DNA of 64,000 nt from the NCBI GenBank assembly GCA_963682055.1, contig OY821742.1:31405060-31469059 (forward strand), in the 5' to 3' direction. The notes beneath the pieces were generated by a model. That model did no database searches. It saw nothing but the letters and a program-made list of their open reading frames with translations, and was not told the origin of the DNA. Source of the stretch: Primula veris. Lineage: Eukaryota; Streptophyta; Magnoliopsida; Ericales; Primulaceae. The translations under genes were made by a program, and so were the position numbers. Within the stretch, counting starts at the first letter, position 1; every line of letters starts with the position of its first letter. Positions 46,881 through 56,827 of this stretch are shown piece by piece.

Positions 46881-47575
46881 AAGTGAGACAAGGACCTTCG
46901 CAAGACAACCTCAAACCCTTAAGAATTTATAGCTCGGCCGATGGCCTTTCCATAGTTCATAAGGTGGTTTATCACACTTCTTATGCGGTAGCTTGTTCAA
47001 TACATAGTTGGCGGAAAGCAGCGCTTCCCCCCACATGTTCTGGGGTAACCCAGAACTTATTAACATAGCATTCATCATTTCCTTGAGCATCCTATTCTTA
47101 CGCTCGGCAACCCCATTCTGCTCCGGAGAGTATGGGGCTGTGTTTTGATGTATAATGCCATTTTCTACGCATATCTGCCCAAACGGTGCCTCGTATTCAC
47201 CGCCTCTATCACTCCTCAACATTTTAATCTTTTTATTGAGTTGATTTTCTACTTCGGTCTTATAAAGAGCGAATTTATCTACCGCTTCGTCTTTACTTCT
47301 CATTAAGTAGACATAGCAGTATCTAGTACAGTCATCTATAAAAGTGATGAAATACTTTTTCCCTCCTCGCGTTTGTATAAACTTTAAGTCGCATACATCC
47401 GTGTGTATTAGACCGAGAGGTTCAGTACTTTGTTCAATATGTTGATACGAAGACTTGGTTAATTTTGCCTCAACACAAACCTCACATTTATGTTGTTTAT
47501 CAAATACAAAATTAGGTAGTAGATTCAGTGATATTAATTTCTTCATAGAATTAAAATTCACATGACCTAATCTAC
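46881..47575 (-). pseudogene. Copia integrase core
   Basis: Starts in the pre-integrase zinc finger ([35 protein letters not shown]). A TGA sits where the conserved Trp of LWHGRLGH should be (47579). The catalytic triad is present: [28 protein letters not shown] and [19 protein letters not shown] stop after SYKFLRV ends the frame before the RT ORF. Confidence 0.9.
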
Positions 47576-47579
47576 CATG

Positions 47580-48240
47580 TCATAAATTAAATGAATCACA
47601 AGAATAAGCAAAAGAGGTTTTATTAGCCACTTGGGTAACATTAACGATTACATTATTCTTGGTACTGGCCTCGGTCTTAGTACCCTCAATAGCAGACTCG
47701 GCTTTAGGAGCCGGAGTACCAACATTTAATTTAAACATGTCGTTGGTCATATAGCCACGGCCTACATACATTCCATTTAAAGTGATTACAATTTTAGCAG
47801 ATTCAAATACAAGTTTAAATCCTTTGTTCACCATCACATACCCGGAAACCAGATTCTTGCGAATTTCCGGCACATGGAGCACGCTATTCAGTGTTAGCTC
47901 CTTTCCCGATGTCATCTTCAGCAGCACGATTCCTTTTCCTTCCACCCTGGAAGTAGCCGAGTTCCTCATGAAGCATCTCTCATTGTCCACGGCCGTATAG
48001 GTCTTGAACATCCATTTGCTGGCACAGATGTGACTAGTGGCGCCTGTGTCCAGCCACCATTCCTTTGGGTTGCTCCCCACCAGGTTCACTTCAGAGACCA
48101 CAGCACTCAGGTGCATATAGTCTTGTTCAGCATCATCTCCTCCCTCAACCACATTTGCCTGAGCAGGTGCCCTCTTCCTCCATTTCCCTTGGAACTTCCT
48201 CTTTGGAGGGAGGGAGGGGGGGGGGGGGGGGTTTGGGCTT
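47580..48240 (-). pseudogene. Copia protease
   Basis: The aspartic protease signature [19 protein letters not shown] is followed by [20 protein letters not shown], the usual copia protease domain. It is separated from gag by a 15-16 base poly-C tract (minus strand) near 48214-48230 that changes the frame, and from integrase by a stop at 47579. Confidence 0.88.
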
Positions 48241-49316
48241 GTCGATGCGCATCTTACAATCTGCGGCACGATGGCCCAGTTTGTTGCACACAAAGCAGTC
48301 TCCCATGAATTTCTTCTTGAGAGAAGGACCGACACCGCTGTCAAAGCATTTCCGCTTAGATACAGCGTCCTCAACCACATGGGCTTTGGCAACCGCGTTG
48401 CCTGCTCCACCACCGCCTTTCCTTCCGGATCGGCGATTGCTTTGCTCAACATTGAGCCTCTCAATGAGTCCCTCCAAGGTCATAGCCTTTCGCTTGTGTT
48501 TCAGGTAGTTTTGTAACGCTTTCCATGAGGGTGACAGTTTCTCAATCATTAATGCCACCTGCAAAGGTTCGTTAATAACTAACCCCTCAACCTCAAGCCT
48601 ATGGTATATGAGTTGGAGTCCCTCAACCTGCTCGATAACACTCTTTCCATCAGTCATCATGTACTCGTGAAAGTCCGTGACGACAAATTTTTTACGCCAG
48701 CGTTATTCACTTTGTACTTTCTTTCGAGAGACTCCCAAAGCTCCTTTGCAGAAGCCTTGGGCTCGAACACACTGAAAAGAGTGTCATCCAGAGCACACAT
48801 GATATAGTTTTGACATAGGTAGTCGCCGTGTTTCCACGCTTCCACCGCCGAAACCGTCTACACGTCCTCATCGTCCTCGCTTAGGACGGGTGCAGTCTCC
48901 TTGAGAAAACAGGTAAGGTTAAGGACGGTTAAATAAAACAGTATTTTTTGCTGCCAACGTTTGAAGTTGTTGCCCCTAAATTTTTCCGATTTCTCTAGAT
49001 GAGAGGTTGGCAACATTGGCATAGACGGCGTCGCCGGAGCCTTGCCCTTTGCCTCAGCCGCAGCCACAAGCGCTGCCTTGGCTGCAGCCTTAGCAGCAGC
49101 CTGTGCTGTGGCCGCAGCCGCAGCCATAACATCGGCCTCTGCCGCAGCTGCGTCGGCCGCAGCCTTTGCCGCAGCAGCTTCGCCCTCAGCCTCAGCCTGA
49201 GCTCCCCCACTTGCAGCGCTCGCAATGTTATGGCTACTGCCAATCATAACTGCGCCCTGCACGTCTCCCGAAGGAACGGTGGGTGTTTGTTCCTCATTAG
49301 TCATCTGAAATGACAA
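48145..49316 (-). pseudogene. Copia gag with alanine-rich N-terminus
   Basis: Starts at 49316. Residues about 37-95 are an Ala/Glu-rich low-complexity segment (repeats of AAAKAAADAAAAEAD type), unusual for gag. The gag domain follows (KFRGNNFKRWQQKILFYLTV). A TAG after SEDDEDV (48858) interrupts it. The next frame segment continues [17 protein letters not shown] and [18 protein letters not shown], and 48660-48145 carries VEGLQLIYHRLEVEGLVIN and the zinc knuckle [14 protein letters not shown]. Two breaks make it non-functional. Confidence 0.88.
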
Positions 49317-49652
49317 TGTAAACCCGTTTAGTTTCTCGTAAGAAAACTAAATTCTTAATCGCAAATACTAATTATAACTTAATTAGTTTTGCTTCAAAAG
49401 AATAAAACAATTTAATTGAGATCCTAGCGTGAAAATCAAATCACTTTTGATTTCACTAAAAATTCTCTTATAAATTCTAGAATTAAAAAGATTAAAACCA
49501 AATCGGATTTATTCTATATGCAAACTTCAATTTCTAGTAAAGTAGCAATGATTTTGCAAGAATAAAAACCGAGACGTCAACAAAATAAAATAAAAAGAAA
49601 AGTTTTTTCCTTTTCGAAAATAGTAAAACCAAATAAAACTATTGTTTAAGAT
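49317..49652 (-). other. 5' leader of the 43-51 kb copia, no canonical primer site
   Basis: Directly after the 5' LTR the minus strand reads ATCTTAAACAATAGTTTTAT, with no TGGTATCAGAGC-type sequence. The rest is A-rich with no coding. Confidence 0.65.
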
Positions 49653-51037
49653 TGTTGGTTTTGGTACTATATCGAAAAACAATAATTGAAAAGACAATAA
49701 ATTAAAATACAGGGACGCAATGGAAATAACAATTTATTTCTCACAATTGGAATATTAATTACAATTCCCGACTCAACAGAATTAAAATTGCACTAATTAA
49801 ATTACAGACAGATTTAATATATAAATTATTAAACTGCTGGACTGAATTGTAATTGTTTAAAACTGTCAGACAGAATAGTATATTACTAAACTGTTGGACT
49901 GTTTAACAATTAAAAGAAACTGCCAGACAGAATAGTATGATTACTAAATGTCTGGACTGTTTCTGTAAATAAAAGAAATTACAGAACTGAAATATAAATG
50001 ACAGAATAGTAAATACTGAAAGTAAATACAGAAATAAACAGTATTGAAAAGTAATTACAGAAAAGTAAACAGTACAGAATTAAAATACTGAAATGTAAAT
50101 GACAAAATTAAAAGAAAAGACAACTGCTGGGCAGTTTCCCTTAAACAATATTTCCCGAACCACCTTTAAAGGTTTCTGGTTTTGTGACTTTGTTCCCAAG
50201 GTACAACTTCTGTCTCAGAGTGGTTCGCTGGAAACCGGCACCGAACCACAAGTCGAGCTGTTGGTGGTGCGGTTCTCTCTCTCTAATATCTATGCTTATG
50301 TTGTGAGTTGTGTGTTTGAATGTGTCTGAAATGAGAGGGGGAGGGCTGCTTGTTATAGGCTTTCTTGAAACAGCAGCCATAATGATCATTCAATTCTGAG
50401 AGTTACACCCCTAGAATCCGCCCACTTAATTTCTGAAACTGCTGCATTTTAATCTCATTTATTACTGGCGTTTCAGTTGCTGGAAACTCTAGGGACTGCT
50501 TTTGTATTTTATAAAAAACTCCCTTTTCGGATTTGACCCAAGACCCGAGAACCGAGACATTCCTCAAATCCCAAGCCCAAGCCCAAGTGACCGCGCCTGC
50601 GACCCGCCCGCGACCTAAGCCCAAGCTCAAGCCTGCGCCCGCGACCCGAGACACGAGTGAGCACTCGTGTGTTGAACACACTAATACTGTTAGATGTATG
50701 TGGACATGTTAGTTTAACAACTACATGAGTTGGTATTGTATATATATTGTAAAATTAACACTTAATCTTACAATATGTGATAACCCTCAATGGTTTTTCC
50801 ATTTACCATTTCATTTTTCAGAATTGAACTTTCGAGAGCCCAACTTTGAAGCCGATTAGTATTCACACCCTTTCTCCGAATAGGTCATGCGATATACCGT
50901 TACGAAGCTCGTCACACGAGCTACTCAATCGCGTTGAGTACGGTATTAACAACTCAGCGTTGTCACATGTAATATCGACTCGAAGTTGGTCCTGTGACCA
51001 TTCGAAAACACCCATGTTAATACATGTTTTTTCAACA
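49653..51037 (-). repeat. 5' LTR of the 43-51 kb copia
   Basis: 1385 bp; homologous to 43058-44430 with several per cent substitutions and an expanded CCCAAG-rich block near 50570-50640. Confidence 0.9.
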
Positions 51038-51042
51038 CAACG

Positions 51043-51901
51043 GGCCGGAGTCTGTTGTTGGGAGACTCCCCAAAGATTGATTAACCCAAGATAAGGTAAG
51101 AATTAACCAAAAACTTTGCTCTGAGTCTGCTTTTTAACGATAGCCGGAAGCATGTAGATGAAAGTTTTTGTTGATAAATTAAAGCTAATGCATGAATACT
51201 ATTATAATATGTGAACACGAACAAGTTTTGAATCCGTGTGAGTTTTGGATTGCCCAAAATAATTTGAATAAAATAAACAATTACAACCATACACACGTGT
51301 CATAAATAAATGACATAATTACAAGTAAATTTTATCTTTATCTCTGTTTAACTACCCTATTCGTTTAAAATTCTCAGAAAAAAATCCATCACACCAAATA
51401 CAATCTGCTCAAATCTCTCATGAGTAGTCTTTAATTTATTGCTAAAAAACAAATAAGTTTTCATACATATTACTTGAGCGAATACAATCATACTTCATAC
51501 TATTAATTTATTTATGTGAAGATGGCTTATAAAGGACTTGAAACAAATATTTAGATAAAATCAATGTTCATTTAACTAATTACAAAATAGTAGCATAAAC
51601 ATTTTTAGAGGGAACCAAAATAAAAATAACTGTCATGCCATCTAATTAATAGTAACATTGTTGCTCCCCTAAAAGTCGCAAATTCCTTAAATGCTGATGT
51701 GCTAAGGTATACTGTAATTTTTTTTTAGATCGTTACTTAGTAACAAAATATATACCAAGATATGTGACTATATGTGTTACACTAAAGAAAATGTTAGGTA
51801 AAAAAGGAAATATTTATTACGTAAGAACACATCACACGTTATATTACGTATCGCGTGAGCGCCATACACTAGTATTATATATATATATATATACATATAT
51901 A
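51043..51901. other. Intergenic; end of a Helitron-like sequence
   Basis: No gene. Near 51840-51875, ttacgtatcgcgtgagcgcc followed by atacactagt resembles another Helitron 3' end. Confidence 0.45.
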
Positions 51902-52188
51902 TCATACTATTAATATAAGCAAACTCAAGAAAAGTCGAGACTGCCAAATTTTATCAATTTTTTTTCAAAAAACACACTATATTAATAATTACCAATATAT
52001 CTAATCTAATTAATTAACAATTTATCCTCACTATATTTTTCTAATTACGGATGTAGTTTAAATTAATTAACAATTCGTTTTAACCTGCATAAATACAATA
52101 AATGATATCAAATCTGAATATTATGTTTAAAATAAAATATATTACGATATTTATGTCATTACGCGTCTCACACGCAACGCGTGGATAA

Positions 52189-52192
<4 letters not shown>
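51902..52192 (+). mobile_element. Short Helitron, 3' end altered
   Basis: Same family as 18774: starts near tactattaatataagc, contains the internal taacctgcataaat block, and has acgcgtctcacacgcaacgc near its end. The terminal CTAG is replaced by a (TA)n run. Confidence 0.65.
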
Positions 52193-52228
<36 letters not shown>

Positions 52229-52430
52229 AAAACCTCTCTATAAGAATAATTCATATAACAATAACCTCCCTATAGTAATAAAAAATCCCGGTCCCAACTC
52301 GAGCCAGTTCAAAATAGGAATAAACTGTATATTATCATATTTCGTAGTTTTTTATGGTCCAATTAGTTATAAATCCACCCCCTTATAGCAATAAAATAAA
52401 TTTCATTACAAATATATATATATATATATA

Positions 52431-52733
52431 TACTATTATAATAAGCCAACCCAAGATTTTTTGAGCCTGCCAAATTTTACCACTTTTTTCTAAAAATACC
52501 CTTACACTTTTTTATTAATTACCACAATACCATATTCTCATAAAAAATAGAGAAAAAGTAATAACTAATGACACTTTTTATCCCTATTTAAGCTTTCAAA
52601 ATTCTTTTGAGTTTTCTTATCTTATACTCTTATTTTTTTTTATTCTCCAACTATTTGTATCATAACTACACTTATTTTCTAAATTTTATCGCATTACGCG
52701 TCTCATACGTAAAGCGTGGGACACGATTACTAG
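52431..52733 (+). mobile_element. Short Helitron inside the pogo-like element
   Basis: Starts tactattataataagccaac and ends gacacgattaCTAG before T, with a terminal hairpin region ttacgcgtctcatacgtaaa. It shows the same general plan as, but is diverged from, the 18.8-kb family. Confidence 0.7.
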
Positions 52734-52840
52734 TACATATATATGGGGAAGATATATGGACACCATGAAAAACACCCAAATGGACAATTTTTCGTAAAAA
52801 CGCTCCAAATCAAGTTTTGATATATATAGTTACAATAAAT

Positions 52841-53110
52841 TTATGATGGTGTAAAATACTTATATAAGATTGTTTGTGATAATGACTTAATTTTTTGTAT
52901 TGCTATCACATCTTTTAACTTGCGCGTCCGTACTAGCTCGTCGACATGGATACCATCTTGTTGAAGCCAAAACATTTTTAAATTGTCAAGCATTTTAAAA
53001 GCTTCTTGACATGAAACATTTTGTATTTTTATACTATCATCCTCCGGGTTATCTTCTTCTGCATCTTGCCTAATTCCAGTAACGATTTCTTCATCGGTTA
53101 AAGTATTTGT
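52841..53110 (-). pseudogene. C-terminal part of a pogo/Tigger-type transposase
   Basis: An open stretch of 90 codons with stop at 52841, containing LTDEEIVTGIRQDAEEDN, an acidic patch, then VSCQEAFKMLDNLKMFWLQQ. This layout (acidic linker, then an AL/LRxF-QQ helix) is the usual tail of CENP-B/pogo-like DDE transposases, which is consistent with the Emigrant-like ends of the surrounding element. The DDE catalytic region and DNA-binding domain are missing. Confidence 0.65.
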
Positions 53111-53296
53111 TTAACTAAATTTTTGATAGATTCATTTGTTTGTTTTAATTTATAATGAACCATGTATATGTATCTAATATTATGTAAATACATATACTTT
53201 TTATTTTTTTAATATGTAAACTTTATATAGGAATAATCTCACTATAGTAATATTTTTTCGTGTTCCCCACAATATTATTGTATAGAGGTTTTAGTG

Positions 53297-55240
53297 TGTG
53301 TGTGTGTGTTTTATTTTATACACTTTCGTCCAATAAGAATTTGTGATAAGAAAAGACTTCATCATGTACCCTAACATTCAAGCTAAAGTCGTTAAGTTGG
53401 ACATGTTTATACATAATTATTTAGTGGTATGAAATGTCCATGATAAGTTTGAGATCAGTAACATACATGTATCAAATTACGCAACTGATATTACAGAAAA
53501 GTAAAATGTTGGTGTAATAGGTGGTAGTCGAGTGGGTGAAAAATATTGAAGGGAAATGTACGAAATCACCGAAAAATGTTAGTATAATATGTAATAAAAT
53601 AATTTGGCAGTGTGATATATAAAATCACAAAAAGTCTATAGAATGTGTTCAAAGGTCCAAAACTTGGGTAAAAAGACCCAAAGGGGATGCAATAAAAACA
53701 AACAGATGAAGTTGAAATTAATATTAATGGGTGTTGAAATAAAATTAGTCGTGGCAATTTCTTATAGTGAAAAATCAAATGCATTATTTTACTTGATCAC
53801 CAATAGCTCATAGTTTTGTGAATCTGGAAACCAAATTTTATTTCTGATAGTGAGAAATTAACTATGGTGTTATAAGCGTGACGGATCATAGTGGTTATGA
53901 TGGTGTTGCCGTTATAAGCATGATGGAATGGAAATAAGTTTCTTGACCATTGATCGATGGTTATGGTATGAACAAATAAATATTCACCAAAGCCGAAGCC
54001 GAAGCCGAAGCTCAAATTATAAATAAATATTTACTCAAATCATTGGAACCAAAATTATATAGCTCGTAAAATAAAATGTTCAGTCAAATATGTGCGCGAT
54101 TCCCACATGTGCCATTCTCGTTTCTAATCTTGTTCTCAATCTCGATATCTGCTATCACCTTAGTGTTCATGTTCTCCTCAATGACATTCTTAGAATTTCA
54201 CCTAATAACTTTGAGCACGTTACTGAACATTTTTATTTGTTCACAGAACATTTCAAAATTAGAAAATTATGATGCACAACATTACTTTTGTCTTTTGTCA
54301 ATGCTGCTTAAACTTTTATTTTTGTCATTTCTTGTGTAGTCTTGTTACTATTCTCGTACTTCTAAATTATCTTTTTACTTTCTTGTGTTATCAACTAAAT
54401 CTTCATTTCTGAAGGGTTGAGAACTATCATATGGAACTCGTGCACTATATGTGATATTAATTTTATACATTTTGTTAAAAAATTACCGATACACCAATAT
54501 AATTACTCTTATGTGGAGCGTACGAGTTGGGCATAAAAGTGTGTTTAACATTAATTTATGGGAACCAACCAGTTAGTATTAGCAAGCAAAATCTTATCAC
54601 ATGCATTTGGAAGAAAAATAATTATAAAATGAATCAATATATAATGGATCTATATCAAGCGATAAGAAATCAATTTATTTTGGAAAATTACAGCCATGAC
54701 TCAACTTTAATATACTACCAACTAAAAAATATGAGTTGTTGAACACGTTTTAAAACTTATATGTGAGTTCCGTATAAGATCTCCGGAATCTCCATTTGCC
54801 CGGAATACTCTAAAAGATCTCCGGGATCTTCAAGAAGTGAGTTCCGTATAAGAATGTTGTGATCTTCATTTGCTTATCGTTGTGAAATAAATATATAGTA
54901 GTGTTGTCCCATTTCCCTTTATAACAAAATATTTACCCACCAAAATTATATAGCTCGTGAAATAAAAAATGTTCAGCCAAATATGTGTGCGATTCCCCAC
55001 ATGTTCCATTCTCGTTTCTAATCTTGTTCTCAATCTTGATATTTAGTATCACCTTAATATTCATATTCTCAGTGACATTATTAGAATTTCACCTAATAAC
55101 TTTGAGCACGTTACTGAGTACATTTTTATTTGTTTACAGAACATTTCAAAATTGAGCAATGCTAAACATACAAGCATAACTCGTATATTTCACGTAAGAG
55201 TAATTCTATGGATATGCCGGTGTTTTTCAAACAAAAAATA
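53297..55240. other. Intergenic with repeated blocks, no gene
   Basis: Holds a direct repeat of about 215 bp (54048-54262 and 54939-55154) and a MITE-like sequence at about 54430-54560. The latter recurs in reverse orientation at 55155-55240, continuing at 61130-61190 across the solo LTR. Short open frames here lack coding character. Confidence 0.6.
54048..55154 (+). repeat. Direct repeat pair of about 215 bp
   Basis: Copies 54048-54262 and 54939-55154 share ttctcgtttctaatcttgtt, aatttcacctaataactttg and agcacgttactga, with about 10% differences. Sequence like that following copy 1 (acatttcaaaattagaaaat) reappears at about 61198 and 62330, the two sides of the inverted-repeat element. Confidence 0.8.
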
Positions 55241-55603
55241 TGTTGGTTTTACTGTATCGAAGAGCAATTAACAAACGAACAAGGGCTAGAAAGAAATAAA
55301 CAATTTTATTTCACTGAAAGAAATATGACTCGATTACAAATTCCGACTCGTACAGAATATAAATTGAATAATTAAAATTCCAGATAGATTTAATATATAT
55401 TATTAAACTGCTGGAACAAATTGTAATTAACCGAAACTGTCAGAAAGAATAGTATAAAAACTAGACTGCTGGACTGTTTGGTAATTAAATAAAACTGTCA
55501 GACAGAATATTATAATTACTAAACTACTGGACTGTTTATGTAAATAAAAGAAAATACATTACTCGAAATAAAATTAGAGAATAGGAAATTACATAAAAGA
55601 AAG

Positions 55604-56765
55604 TGTTGAACCATGGGGTTCAATAATTGATTTTGATTATAACTTTGATTATGTTTTTAATGATTTTACGACTTCTCTATTTCAATGATATAATGCTTGT
55701 TTTTTTTCCAAAAAGAGAATTTGTAAATTGCAGAATGCCAGAAAGATAGAGCTCGGAAAAACGAAGCCACAGGTTCAAGCGGAACCAGAATCGGAGCTAA
55801 AACGAAGGAGTTATGAGCATTCGAAGAAAAGCGAGAAAACAGATATCGACCGATCGTCTGTACAAAAACGACCGATCGTTTTTGTACCAATTTCTTCCAG
55901 TGAGCAGGTCGAAAAAACGACCGATCGTTTCTCAGAAACGACCGATCGTTTTCTGAAAACGACCGATCGACTGTAGAAAACGACCGATCGTTTTCTACAG
56001 ATTTCGAAAACAGCTTTTCAGCTTTTTCTGGAAAACAGCTTAAAACCTCTGAAAAAAAGCCTCAACCACTTCCAACGGTCATAACACAGAAAAACAGACT
56101 TTGTGACCATATATACCTCAAACATCTTTCTTCAAAAACAATCCATTATCCTAAAAACCTCTCTTAATCAAAACCCAAATTATCACCATTTTGGTGAAAA
56201 TATTCGAAAAAGAGGAAATAAAGAAGAAAGCGATTCAAGCTCGAACAACAACAAAAACTCACCAATTAGCTTATTTAGAAGAAAATAGAATAGTGAGTGT
56301 AGTTACATTTTTGTAACAAAATTGTAACGAGTATTTTATAAACTCATTTTTGTGAGCGAGTGATCGGGTAGAGGCTTTGTAAGCAAGTGAAGCTTAAAAG
56401 CTCTAGGTCTTTCATTTCGGGACACTCATAAAGTGAGGGGGAGCTTAATCGGTCGATTAGCTCATTAGGATTGTAATATCCGGGAAAAGAATTTTTAGTG
56501 AAATACTCGGTAGTACCGAGGAGAGGACGTAGGCGCGTTTTGCCGAACCTCTATAAATCACGGTGTCATCTTCTTCCCTTAAACTTTTATTTTCCGCAAA
56601 TATTTATTCTTGCTTGCTTGCGTTTGAATTTATTAACGATTATTAACGCGTAAGCTTAGAATTGCGTAAGTTGGGGTGTTAGTTGCACTTAAGTTTTAAT
56701 TAGGCGAAAATCGTCATAAACCTTATTCACCCCCCCTCTAAGGTTTAGCTGCACACGGGCCAACA
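55604..56765 (+). repeat. 5' LTR of the gag-only element
   Basis: TGTTGAACC...GGGCCAACA, 1162 bp. Contains a six-copy array of ACGACCGATCGTTT-like motifs at 55848-55996. Confidence 0.95.
55848..55996. repeat. ACGACCGATCGTTT motif array, 5' LTR
   Basis: Six copies around the palindromic core CGATCG within 150 bp, with the spacer tttcttccagtgag between the second and third. The same array is at 59566-59713 in the 3' LTR, and a diverged version is at 2672-2855. Confidence 0.92.
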
Positions 56766-56767
56766 AT

Positions 56768-56780
56768 TGGTATCAGAGCC
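56768..56780 (+). other. Primer-binding site (initiator Met tRNA)
   Basis: TGGTATCAGAGCC starts two bases after the 5' LTR, the standard copia primer site complementary to the 3' end of initiator methionine tRNA. Confidence 0.92.
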
Positions 56781-56827
56781 GAGACTCTTGCATATAGGAA
56801 TCTAACGATTTAAGAGTTAAGATCCCG

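Larger units (their letters stand above)
43058..51037 (-). mobile_element. Full-length copia element, minus strand, nearly intact pol
   Basis: 7980 bp between 5-bp duplications caacg (43053-43057 and 51038-51042). LTRs are 49653-51037 (5', 1385 bp) and 43058-44430 (3', 1373 bp), both TG...CA. The polypurine tract (complement TGTGGGGGAT) adjoins the 3' LTR. The internal order gag, protease, integrase, RT, RNase H is copia. A handful of stops and frame changes disable it. The LTRs differ by several per cent. Lineage not assigned. A related solo LTR lies at 55241-61129. Confidence 0.93.
52225..53296. mobile_element. Pogo/Emigrant-like DNA element carrying a nested Helitron
   Basis: Left end CAATAAAACCTCTCTATAAG and right end (complement) CACTAAAACCTCTATACAAT form an inverted repeat of the plant Emigrant/Lemi1 (pogo) type, CAgTAAAACCTCTATA. 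TA precedes the left end. A minus-strand transposase C-terminus lies inside, and a Helitron (52431-52733) has inserted in its non-coding part. Confidence 0.75.

Noticed and set aside
48030..48516. Plus-strand frames of 72-147 codons
   Set aside because: Antisense to gag and protease of the 43-51 kb copia; shadow frames caused by its codon bias.
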